Assembly: GCA_964020085.1 (NCBI GenBank)
Contig: OZ026595.1
Location: 17,941,153 to 18,005,152 of the forward strand
Reading direction: 5' to 3'
DNA length: 64,000 bases
Source: Micromussa lordhowensis
Taxonomy: Eukaryota > Cnidaria > Anthozoa > Scleractinia > Lobophylliidae
This document shows positions 1 through 11,186 of the stretch, one piece after another. Both the position numbers and the translations under genes were made by a program. Within the stretch, counting starts at the first letter, position 1. Each line of letters opens with the position of its first letter. The notes under the pieces were generated by a model. It saw nothing but the letters and a program-made list of their open reading frames with translations, did not search any database and was not told the origin of the DNA.

Positions 1-1383
1 CCCCCTAAGTCTGGATCAAATACCCAGTTAAGCCTGAAGCAAACAAACCTAACCAAGATCATATCAGGCTGCATGTGCAAACCACTATTGTGCCTTGGAC
101 CTGTGAAGTACCTTTTCAGTCATGAGACTTTATATTCCATGGTGACATCCCAACATAATGTTTGAAAAATGTCCTTTGACATCATTGATCTTTTGCTTAT
201 TTACTTCAAAATAATTTGTTATGGTTATTAATGTTATGGCTTCAGAAGAGCTTATAATTTCTTAGCTTTCATATGTTGTTGGTATTATAGAGCTGTATTT
301 GTTTTGGTCAGCGGCCCCATGCCCCACCGGGGGCAATATAAAGGACTAGAGATTTGTTTTGGTCTACAATAATAAATTACTTTTCACAAAAAGAAACAGA
401 AAAGAATATGGTAGGTGTGCAACGCATCTTGGTTGTTAGAATAAAAGACTGCAAAACGCTCAACATCACATCAATTTTGATATGTGGTTAAATATTGTTA
501 AGGTAAAGCGAGACTTCAACCAATGCAGCCATCAGCTTTTCCCTCAACAGTATGTGACCTGTGGGGTGGCCCTCAGGGGATTTGCAGGGCTCTTTTGTCT
601 CACAAAATGTTATTTCCACTGATATCTTTGGTGATTTGCACAGCTCATGCTAGTATATCGTTGTGGATTGTAATGCTCCCTCCCTCTTGGTTTGCTGGTC
701 TCTCGGCAAGTATTCGGTCAGGTAAGTTATTCCCAATGATATCTTTCAGTCCGATGGTGCCAGTCAGTGGCCGCTTCTTGGGGTAGTTCCCGCTTCTAGG
801 GTTGCCCTGGATACCTCCCTTCAGCATATGGCATTTGGCACTCCGCCAACCTTTTAGGCCACAGTTCCCAAGGTCACCTATTTGCTGGTTACCTGTCACT
901 CCAGGGACTTAACTGTAGAGGAATCCATCGAGAAGTTTGTTGTACGGGTTTGATGTCTAAATTGACTTTTATGTTTTTACTGGTAGACAGTCCATACCAG
1001 TAAAAATGTCATCAAAATTTCTCACGTTTGCCAAAGGAGAGGTTCATAATATATTTATATTATTGTTTACTATTCCATGAGCTTAAAAGGACTGATCAGG
1101 TCCTTATAGAGATCTTTATCCATGTTTGATGCTTAGTGTTCAGCTTGATTGTGGAATCCAAACATGACACCTTAAAAAGCATGTTTCTGTGGCATAAAAT
1201 GGTTCCTTAATTGAGGAAAACAGAATCTTCTCATAGTGTTCCTTATCTGCATCAGTTAAGATAGCAATATTCATAACTTTCACACAAGCCAAAGTGCTGT
1301 CCAGCCCGTTCAGACTGTACTGGTAACAACATTAATGGCTCATTTGTCTTCATCTACCATGTTTAATCAGAGTAATTTTCAAA
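1..1383. other. AT-rich stretch, no gene recognised
   Basis: I see no splice-bounded coding segment or protein family in this stretch. Short open frames exist on both strands around 520-900 but resemble nothing I know and have no supporting splice sites. It may be intronic or intergenic. Confidence 0.4.
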
Positions 1384-2335
1384 TTCTATTTTGTCTCCGA
1401 ATTTGTTTTCTGTTTGGATTTAGTCACGATCTAAGTGTCATCAGGTTATTTGAAAACTACCATTACTTGCACCAAGGCCTTGCATCCTTGTATTCAAGCA
1501 TACAATGTATGGTTGTGTGTACATTTGCGTACTCTGTGATCCCCTCTTTGCAGAGGACTTAGTACAGCTGTAGATTATGTGGCCTAACCACTCCTCATAT
1601 TTAACTTTCATGAAACCCTGGAAATTTATTAAAGGCCTCAAGTCATTTGCAGTTAATAACAGATTCATGATCATGCAGAGAGTATTTTAGCTTGAAAAAT
1701 AATTCTCTTAATTAGGTTAGATTGCCTGCTCATGTTTAGAGCTGAAAGAATTTTATTAATTATTTGATGTGATTATACTTACATGTAATTGTGCCAAGTT
1801 CTCTAGGTTGTTACATGTAAATAAATTCTTTTTTGTCTCCAAATTTGTTTTCTTTTGGATTTAGGTATGATGTAAGATTGTTGTTTTTCTTAAATGTTAT
1901 CAGTTTATTTGAAAACTACCATTCCTTGCACTGAGGCCTTGCTTTCATGTGTTCAAGCATACAATGTATGGTTATGACTTGTGTACATTTGCACACGCTC
2001 TGTGATCCCTGCTTTGCAGAGGACTTTGTACAGCTTTAATTAGGCTATGTGGCCTAACCACTCCTCATATTTAACTTTCATGCAACCCTGGAAATTTATT
2101 AAAGGCCTCAAAAGGCAACACTTTAAATCTGGATGTAAAATCATTTGGAGTTAATAACAGATTTGTGCTCATGCAGAGAGTATTTTAGCTTCAAACACGA
2201 ATCTCTTAATTAGGCTAGATTGCCTGCCCATGTTTAGAGCTGCAAGAAGAATTTCATTAATTATTTAATTTGACGTGATTATAGTTACATGTAATTGTGC
2301 ATACTTCTCTACATGTAGGTTGTTACATTGTATAA
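1384..2335. repeat. Tandem duplication of a ~470-bp unit, two diverged copies
   Basis: The segment from about 1384 to 1834 recurs from about 1835 to 2335. Shared landmarks include GGCCTAACCACTCCTCATAT at 1581 and again at 2051, and the phrase around CAAGCATACAATGTATGG. The copies differ by substitutions and small indels, including a ~20-bp insertion near 2110. No coding content is recognised, so this looks like a local segmental duplication rather than a transposon. Confidence 0.8.
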
Positions 2336-4199
2336 GTTCAAATGTTTTTTTAAACACACTTTGTAACTGACAGAGAAGTCTCATAGAAACATGTAACTAT
2401 AAACTATTACAAATCAAAAACAATTGTGATCTTTTTTAAAACACTACATTCATTTTAGAAATACATGTACATGTACTTTGATTCAAACCTTACACCAATG
2501 ATATTAACTTAATAGTTCACTGAATTGCACTAGCTGAACTCTTGGATCAGTTTTAGAGCATTACAGTTTGAAGAGCTGAGTGTGTAATGACTCATGACAG
2601 ACAAAAACAAGGCACTGCAAATTGATGACTTGATCATTTGAGGCAAATACACATTAGCAACATAAATGCAAGAAAATGAATGTCAACAAGTTGCAATTGG
2701 CTTTCCCTGGGCAATTAACTGCTTATAAAAGTGAAATGATAACAGGGATGATAAAGTACCTTACTTTGAAACAACTGCTCTATCGTCTCTCTATAAACAT
2801 TTAAAAAAAATAGATTTATGGGGCATTTTTATCATCCAATCCTTGTAATGACCTTATAAACATACATGTATGTTTGTGCCTTTTTAAAGTAACAGTTACC
2901 TTTTTGTTGAGTGGTCAAGTAAAGGGGTAAATTTTAGCACCTGGTGCACTGCAGGTGTTAAAATATATCCCTTAGAAACCTGTTATCAATGAAAAAGCAA
3001 AATGAACTAAAGTGACACCATTAACTTCATCTTATTTGCAACGTAATCTACCTCAACCCAAACCATGAATTCACACCCTGTATTCTGACATGACACATGG
3101 TGCCATGATGCTTAGCACCCTAGGGTTGGTGATTCATTTTGTATCAACTTAAAGCTGTTGTACTGTCCTGACAATCCACAAGCTCCACCACCACTTGCAG
3201 TCTTCTAATAACATTGTCACTGAATCCCATTCCGTGTAGTTAAATTCCTCAAGCTTCATATAGTTTCCATGAATCATACCTGTTTTAGAATACCTCAAAG
3301 AATACTTCACATTTAGTTCCATGTTCCATACTAAAAATGCCAAGTATTAACATGTGTCACAATCACAGATGTATGCAATGAAAAATTAATAACAATTTTT
3401 GACAGGGCAGGGGGGATTATCTATCCTGACAGTTTTTTTTTCACTTTTTGAAGTTCAAAGCTGGAACTGAACAGGTTGAAAGGCAGAACTTTTTCTTTAG
3501 CACATGTTGTAAGATTATACACTGACAAAGTTGAATGAGAAACAATTGTCATTTTGCTTTTTGAGTAATGCAAAATTCTGGTTGGTATGACATTGCAAGT
3601 CATGAGAGTTAAAGGAACTCCTCAAGATGCAGTAACTACAAATTTATTTCAAATTACATTCCTCACTCAATAATATCACCATGTTAAGTGATCAACCTGA
3701 TAAGAACAGACTTCAATTATGAGCAAAGTATCCACCATAACAATACATGTAAATCTGGATTGCACAAACTTCAAGTTTTACTGGTTTAGAGGTTTTCTCT
3801 TTCTCACTGAGCACTATCCAAAACATAAATCCACCCAATGAAGCGAAGATTGCTGAAACATTGACTTTCAGTTTTAGGTACAGTATGACAAAGAAAGCTG
3901 CTTGGAGACTCTTTAATATGTATAAGGACATGGCCTGTCTTCTCCATATTCATTAATGCCTCCCAAGCAATATTGTGGTGACAAAATATTGTTTTTAATG
4001 TTGCTCATAGTCTAATTAGCATTCATGAACTTCTAAAGAGAATTTAAGGTCTAATGGCAAAACTGCACGACTTTTATGCAGAAAAAATACTTTTCATTAG
4101 CCCTTTTCAAGCATCTTGCAAAAGTAACATTATTGGGTATACAGTGTACCAGACAAATTAATTGTTAAAGTTGGGAAAGGACTATATTTATGCCTTCCC
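2336..4199. other. No gene recognised
   Basis: There are two short minus-strand open frames, 3149-3343 and 3713-3931. The second is hydrophobic. They could be exons of a minus-strand gene, but I recognise neither family and cannot join them, so no coding call is made. The rest is AT-rich with scattered ACATGTA words. Confidence 0.35.
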
Positions 4200-4201
4200 T
4201 A

Positions 4202-7169
4202 CCGGTAAGTCCTAAGTCAATTCATTTCCAGCTGAGCTAATGTAGCATCAATCAACTACATGTATATACACTGTAGGCAGCTTAGATTTGGCTGCTTGAA
4301 TATCCAAATTGATGTATGGCCTGGCTTTGAGATATTGAATCAGAATTCTTATTCTTCTCATGATTTAAAGGTGTCATCACAAGTGTGCACTGTTAACAAT
4401 ACCCTTTTTACCAATGTTGGGAGGGGGAAGTGGGGGGTTGTGTGGGGATGGGGAGGTGATGGCCTATTGGTTGGTCAGTTGGACTCTGCATCAATAGGTC
4501 CAAAATGGAGTCCAAGCTAGAGTTACTGTATCATCTTCTCAGGCAAGACACCTGACTCTCCCAGTACCTCTCCCTTCCAAGGACTGGAACTGGTACTGGC
4601 CGATTGTAAGGGCAACCTGACAAAAACAAGGGGTAACCTGTAATAGACTAGAATCCCATCCAGAGAGAGAGTGACAATACCCCTAGGCACTACATGTTAC
4701 AGAGATCAGAGTTAAGCACCAGCACTTATGAGCCATCTGGCTTCTCCACATCTCTTAGGGTGGAACCAACTTCCCTGCCCTGGAGCCGGTGAAATAATCA
4801 GTAGAGTGTTCTCGTTCTGAGCCACTGAGACCAGAAGAGGAATTCAATGTCCTGTTTAAAACAAACCTTTTGCCATAAAAGTTTAACCCCCTTGACTGGA
4901 TGTACCAACAAAACTTTCAAGTGAGGGACGGACAAGGTCATTGGTTGACATGCACTTTAAACAGACAGCTACACAGCAGATGGCTGGAAATGTAGAATGA
5001 CAGGTTGGAACTAGGGCAATGGTGCATCATGGAATGAGGAGGGGAAATTGGAGAGTAATGCTCCTCGAGTGAGGTTGTACAGCCAAGATGATTCAAGAAC
5101 CCACAATGAAGGACAATCCCCTGGTGGTGATGTGCTCAGCATGTGGTGTTGCAGTAACCAAGGCTATGATTAAGATTTCTGAAGGAGCCAATTTTTGTTA
5201 TAGGAAAAAGACAGGCGGACTTTGTAACAAGAGTTATTTCTTTGATATTTAAATGACACATCTGATAGGGATGAAACTCAGCTTTTGATTTTTGTTAAAA
5301 ATTAGGAAAATAAGGCATTCCATGCCCAGTAGAAATAATGTTACATGTTCCAGGCCATAATAACAGTAGGTGGAATGGAGAGCAAGTCATGGTAAGTGAT
5401 CTTTTCCTCGTGTCAGAGACATTTCTGTCCTTCAGGCATTCAGTTCAAGATGCTCAAGTGTATCTCTTGCAAGAACAACAGTGCAAGGATTTTCTGGCTG
5501 TGGTGAAGCAAAATCATCCACGCATTCAGGAGAAGTACCAGGTGATGAGCTGACACATCTTGATGAAGCGGCTAACAGCAATTGCGTGAACTGAGGAGGA
5601 TTCAGGTTGTCTGCCCAAAAGTGTCATGGCAACAAAGATGTCGCACACGCACCCCTGCCCCACGCGCCACAACCTTTGCCTCCAACCATGCGCTCCGCCG
5701 CGCCATCACCACATCTGCATTGCCTCCACCTTTGCTGCTGCAACACCTTTGTGCAAAAGCGTTGTGAATCCTCTCCAGTTCATGCAACTGATGTAAGCTG
5801 CTTCTTCATCAAGGTGTGACAGTTCAGTGCTTGAGACATCTCCTAAATACATGGAAGATGAAGCTTCGTCTCAACTAGAAAATCCTTGCATTGTAGTTAC
5901 TGCAAGACATACACTCAAACATCTCAGGCTAAATGCCAAAAGGATGGAGAAGTCTGAAATGAGAAACGGACCGCCAACCATGACTTACTTTCCACCCCAT
6001 CTGCTGATCTGTTATGGCATAAAACATGTGACATCATCCTAACCAAGCAAGCAATACATCATTTTCCCAGTTTTCAACAGCCAATCAGAAGCTGGGCATC
6101 ACCGAAATAAGGTGTGTCATTTGAATATCAAGCACAAATAACTGTTGTTTTATAACCCATCTTTTTCCTATAACAAAAAGATTCATTCAGAGGTCTGAAT
6201 CCTAACCTTGGTGACCACAATAACATGTGCTAACCATATCACTACTGAAGAATTGTCCTTATCACTGTGGATTCCTGAATTAACCTTACTGTACAACCAA
6301 ACTCAAGAGATACCATTCCCTGATTTCCCCACCCCATTACACAATCCACTACTGCCCTGGTCCCATTCTGCCATTCCACATTTTCAGTCATCTATTGCAT
6401 AACTGCTTGCTAAAAATGCTTGTTAACAAATGCCCTTTTCCTCCCTCACTTAAAAGTTTGGTGGTATATTCGGTGAAGGGTGTTGGACTTAAATGGTGAA
6501 AGGTTCGTTTCACACAGGAAACCAAATCCCCCCTCCAGTCTTTGTGACTAAGAATGGGCACATTCCAGTGATGTTTCACTGGCTACTGGGCAAGCAAGTC
6601 AGTTCCATCCCCAAGGGATCAGAAAAGCCAAATGGTTCATCAGTACAGGTGCTCAACTCCAGTTTCTGTGACATGACGTGTCTAGGAGTGATGCCCCTCC
6701 CCTTGGATGGGATGCTAGTCCATTGCAGGTGACCCCCAGCAATTGTCAGGTTGCCCTCACTAATTGGTCAGTACCATTTACACTCTTGGGATGAGAGAGA
6801 CATTGTGAGGGTAAGGTGTCATGCCTGAGAACATGACACAGCGACCCCAGTTTGGCTCCATTCTGGACCAATTGATCCAGAGTCTAATGGACTAACCATA
6901 AGACCATCAACTCTCCACCTCAACACAACCTCCCCCTAACAGCTCCCAACATTGGCAAAAAAGGTATTGTTAACAGTACAGGGTTAGGGTTAGGGTTAGG
7001 GTTAGGTTTACACACACTTGCGATGAGACCTTTAACTTAGGAAGAAGTCTGATTCAGCATACCAAAGACAAGACATACATTAATTTGGATACTCAAGCAG
7101 CCAAATTAAACCTGCCTTGATGCATGTAGTTGAATAATCTCAGCAGTGAGTGAACTTAGGACTTACCGG
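4202..7169. mobile_element. ~3-kb foldback (palindromic) element with TA target duplication
   Basis: The left end CCGGTAAGTCCTAAGT is mirrored by ACTTAGGACTTACCGG at the right end, and both ends are bordered by TA (4200-4201 and 7170-7171). Inverted similarity continues inward at mirrored positions: 4389 with about 6970, about 4980 with about 6400, about 5200 with about 6170, and about 5560 with about 5825. The whole unit is therefore an imperfect palindrome centred near 5686, with arms of about 1.4 kb. Both arms carry a tRNA-SINE-like block (about 4450-4700 and 6700-6915). I see no transposase. The TA duplication would fit a Tc1/mariner-type mobiliser, which is inference. Confidence 0.75.
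6981..7008 (+). repeat. Short interstitial (TTAGGG)n run
   Basis: Four GGGTTA units sit in the right arm of the foldback element, between GTTAACAGTACA and TTTACACACAC. The mirrored site in the left arm (near 4385) lacks them, so the run was gained by one arm after the palindrome formed. Confidence 0.85.
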
Positions 7170-7171
7170 TA

Positions 7172-8501
7172 AGTAATGCATGTGGATTAATCTTGTTTTT
7201 TTTTCGCTGCATGGTTAATTTTTGGCAGAATAACCAGTAACCAGTTGTTTCTAGAGAGAAGAACTTGTTATCTATTTCCAATTGAGATAGCCTTATGATG
7301 GATACTTCACTGAGACTAAAGTTTGCCTTTCACTCAAGGTTTCCGAATTGAAGAGACTACCTCACCAACTGGTCAACAGTCTATCGTGGGAACATAATTT
7401 TCAAAGGAATGAAGCCCGGCTTTTTTTCACACGTATTTGTTTTCACTAGTTTATAGCCATAGCGTACACAACTAACAACAGTTTGTGAGTTTACCTTGAA
7501 ATACCAAGCACAACGTGGGCTTCTCGCTGCTTTTTTCCGACGAGCGTGTAAACAAGTCTAACAGGCTTCAACAGCAGCTAGTGACCTGGCGAAACACATA
7601 TATCAAAGCTTGACTCCCTCAAATTTACTGTTAACTAAATATTAGCAAAATGTTTGGCTAAAAGCACAATTTAAACGGAACAGTACCTTCAAAAACTCCC
7701 GCGCGACTTCAATGAATTAATTTTCCCGTCAATTTTCCCTCGACCGAGTGATTGCGAGTAAAGTCTCGTTTGTCAGCGGTTTGTCCCAAAGGATTGGTTA
7801 GTACTGATTGTAACAGTCATATAGTGGATTACTAGTTTTTATTGTGAATCTATCGTCCATCTGTGGCAAATATTTTGACAGCATGACCGATCGGATCATA
7901 ACCTTGCTCCTTCAATTCACCATGACGGCCATTTGTGTTTTGTATTATCTCTAGAAACTATCGTGAAAGCTCTATTTCTGGCTTAACTGGCTGAGGAGAG
8001 GTCTCGTCCGTCCGTAAACAGCACGCTCCGTCCGTAAAAAGCCTCCTACTCAGACCAAACACAAATTTGAATTTGGTTTGCCTTCTATTATTAACTATTC
8101 CCCAAAGAATATCACAGTTCCTCGTTAAATTCGTTCCTGACGTCTGTTTCTTCAAGATTCACCACTTCATTGTCATTTTCTCTCAAAAGCATGACTCGCA
8201 GTACGCCACCAAACTGCCTGCTTTCCAACCCGTTTACACTCTCATCGTTTTCAAATACAGAACACCGCGCACATAGGCGTACGGGCACCTTTGGACCTGG
8301 GGGGGGGGGGGGGCGGTGACCTTATTGCCTGAAAAAATTTACACAATGCCCGAAAGCATGTGTCACAAACGCACTCAAACCGCAGTAAAAACAAAACGTT
8401 CACATTTCTGACGTTAATTTTTGTAAGGACCACCGTGACAAAACAGAAGTACCGGATCCTCTCGCTGTAGAGAATCTAATCAGCTATAAGTTGAATAATA
8501 C
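7172..8501. other. Gene-poor stretch with a G-run
   Basis: No coding exon is recognised. The part from about 7400 to 8060 is richer in CpG than its surroundings and could be a promoter or first-exon region, but I cannot tie it to a gene. A run of about 14 G residues lies at 8301-8314. Confidence 0.3.
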
Positions 8502-8502
8502 A

Positions 8503-8678
8503 CGAGAATAAGCAAGGCTGATTACACAGTATAGGGATTTATTATCCAACTCTGCTTCCTGGAGTACAAATATCGCGCGAAACGAGTACAAATATCACAC
8601 GATATTTGTACTCGTCTCATTCCTCCCGGCCGCGTGAAGTTCAAAACCTTGGCAAGTCAGAATTTTGGGAAAGAAATC

Positions 8679-8710
<32 letters not shown>

Positions 8711-8915
8711 GTGTGTAGTATCGCTGTATATTTTTACTCGTTGTTTGTATTTTGACTCGCTCTACTGGCTCGTCAAAATACTGCACAACTCGTAAAAATA
8801 TACAGCGATACTACACACCAAAACGTCTAATAAGATATATATATTTTCCAATATTTCGGAAGGCACGGCCTTCCTATATATCCCTATACTGTGTAATCAG
8901 CCTTGCTTATTCTCG
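8503..8915. mobile_element. MITE-like element with nested inverted repeats
   Basis: The outer arms (CGAGAATAAGCAAGGCTG at 8503, inverted at about 8880-8915) are ~36 bp and nearly perfect. Inside lies a second palindrome with ~50-bp arms at 8694-8743 and 8786-8835, around the phrase GACGTTTTGGTGTGTAG. There is no coding capacity. This fits a non-autonomous foldback transposon. Confidence 0.7.
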
Positions 8916-9556
8916 CACATTTCTGACGTATTTTCATTCCCTATTTTTGGAACCTCCAAAGGAAACGAAAATTGGTTCGAAAAATCGGATATTTCGAGAA
9001 ATCTGGGGTAACTACAGTGTTCGACTGAGGAGGGGGAAACGACTTACGTTTCGAGTTATCGGGTGGTTCGAAAAAATCGAGAGATCGGAATTAAACTGTA
9101 GTTATTTTGAAACCTCGCATAGTCTATGACTTCGATCGATTGCCTAGTTAAATCAAGGCAAGGCAAGGTTATACTATGAAAGCTACTAAAAAGAAGCTCC
9201 AAAAGCTCATAGAGGAGGATTTTCAAATTGGTATATTGCAAAACATACTTCTTTTTCTTCTTCGACGCGTGCTTTGTCCCCTCGATATATTACTCCGTAA
9301 AGAAAAGAAGGCCAACAGGTCGCCATATTGGATTTACCGAGAATTTCCGAAAGCCGACCGAATCGGATATTCGTTCCTAGTACTTCTCGGCGGTCCCTCT
9401 AGACGGTATGATTTAGGCACAACCCGATTTTCAGACGGAGTGTGAGAGAGCTGGTAACTATGTAGGCACAGTCACCCCAGTGAACCAGATGACCCCTAAA
9501 ACAAAGCCTACCGCATCACTCTTGATTTTAATAAGTCGACAACGGCTTGCGCTTAA

Positions 9557-9965
9557 GGCGGGGGTAAAGGTGAAATGAAGTGAAATTTTGGTAAGTTTAA
9601 AGAGAGGTTGAAAAGGAAAAAAGGGGTTATGGAACACCACCAGACAGTTGCCCGACCGCACAATGGCACCCCAGGTTGTTGGGCAACTGTTTGGAGTGTA
9701 TGTACCAATTTTTAATTTCAAACTCTAATTTTAAAACAACAACAAATCTTCAAAACTTCCTATTTCCATCAGTTTTACTAATCCTTTGAGAAAAACTATT
9801 TCTCTCCAAATATACCTAAAAATCACCAAAAAATTTACAAAACAACCCAAAACATAGATATGTGAGATGAGCATAGAGATTCTTGATTGCTTGAAACGTA
9901 AACGAGATATTTGCATTAAAAACATAATACCCAGCCAAAATACGGCTTGCGGGTTTACCCCCGTC
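9557..9965. mobile_element. TTAA-flanked MITE, copy 1 of a tandem trio
   Basis: The termini GGCGGGGGTAAA and TTTACCCCCGTC form inverted repeats and are flanked by TTAA at 9553-9556 and 9966-9969. TTAA duplications are typical of piggyBac and Kolobok elements. There is no coding sequence. Copies 2 and 3 follow at a period of ~460 bp. Confidence 0.7.
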
Positions 9966-10016
9966 TTAAAGAAGTATAGAGGTAGCAAGATCACAAAAAA
10001 GTTTACCCATATTTAA

Positions 10017-10424
10017 GGTGGGGGTACACCTGAATTGAAGTGAAATTTGAGGAAGTTTTAAGAGAGATTGAAAGGGGGGAAAAAGGTTATGGAACACCAC
10101 CAGACAGCTGCCCGACCGCACAATGACACCCAGGTTGTTAGGCAACTGTTTGGTGTGTATCTACCAATTTTTAACTTCAAACTCTAATTTTAAAACAACA
10201 CCAAATCTTCCAAATTTCCTATTTCCATAAATTTTACTAATCCTTTGAGAAAAACTATTTACCTCCAAATAAACCTAAAAATCACCCAAAAATTTACAAA
10301 AGGGCGCAAAACATAGATGCGTGTAATGAGCGAAGAGATTCTTGATTGCTTGAAACGTAAACGAGATATTTGCATTAAAAACATAATACCCAGCCAAAAT
10401 ACGGCTTGCGGGTTTACCCCCGCC
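10017..10424. mobile_element. TTAA-flanked MITE, copy 2 of a tandem trio
   Basis: This copy is ~90% like copy 1, with flanking TTAA at 10013-10016 and 10425-10428. It is separated from copy 1 by a ~45-bp spacer (starting AGAAGTATAGAGGTAGC) that is repeated after this copy too. The tandem unit is therefore element plus spacer, made by segmental duplication and not by three insertions. Confidence 0.7.
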
Positions 10425-10476
10425 TTAAAGAAGTATAGAGGTAGCAAGATCACAAAAAAAGTTTACCCATATTTAA

Positions 10477-10884
10477 GGTGGGGGTACACCTGAATTGAAG
10501 TGAAATTTGAGGAAGTTTAAAGAGAGATTGAAAGGGGGAATAAAGGTTATGGAACACCACCAGACAGTTGCCCGACCGCACAATGACACCCAGGTTGTTA
10601 GGCAACTGTTTGGTGTGTATCTACCAATTTTTAACTTCAAACTCTAATTTTAAAACAACACCAAATCTTCCAAATTTCCTATTTCCATAAATTTTACTAA
10701 TCCTTTGAGAAAAACTATTTACCTCCAAATAAACCTAAAAATCACCCAAAAATTTACAAAACGGCGCAAAACATAGATGCGTGTAATGAGCGAAGAGATT
10801 CTTGATTGCTTGAAACGTAAACGAGATATTTGCATTAAAATCATAATACCAAGCCAAAATACGGCTTTCAGGTGGACCCCCGCC
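10477..10884. mobile_element. TTAA-flanked MITE, copy 3 of a tandem trio
   Basis: Nearly identical to copy 2 over most of its length, with TTAA at 10473-10476 and 10885-10888. The right terminus has changed (CAGGTGGACCCCCGCC). Confidence 0.7.
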
Positions 10885-11186
10885 TTAAGCTGGTGTCGTC
10901 CAGGAAACACGACGAATCAGTGTGACATCCGGCTGATCTGACTTCCATAAAAAATAATACATTGTTATTAAATATAAATTGTATAGCCCTGAACTCCTAA
11001 TCAAATGCAAAAGTAAATGTTAAATCGTACAGAGAAATTAAAAAAATAGAAAACAAACAAGCGAACAGCACGCACGTGTGAAGGCCCGTGTGAGCACTTG
11101 AACAATCTGTCAGCGGGTTACTTTTAAAGTGTAGGAATCTCGCCCCAGACCCTTTGTCCGTTCCCACGTGCACTGAAACAAACAAC

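Noticed and set aside
3149..3931. Minus-strand gene with exons at 3149-3343 and 3713-3931
   Set aside because: No family recognised, and the two segments could not be joined with confident splice sites and phase.
6981..7008. Chromosome end
   Set aside because: Only four units, embedded in a transposon arm with unique sequence on both sides.
8752..9445. Plus-strand ORFs of 125 and 89 codons
   Set aside because: The first begins inside a MITE palindrome; both have low-complexity, non-family composition and no splice support.
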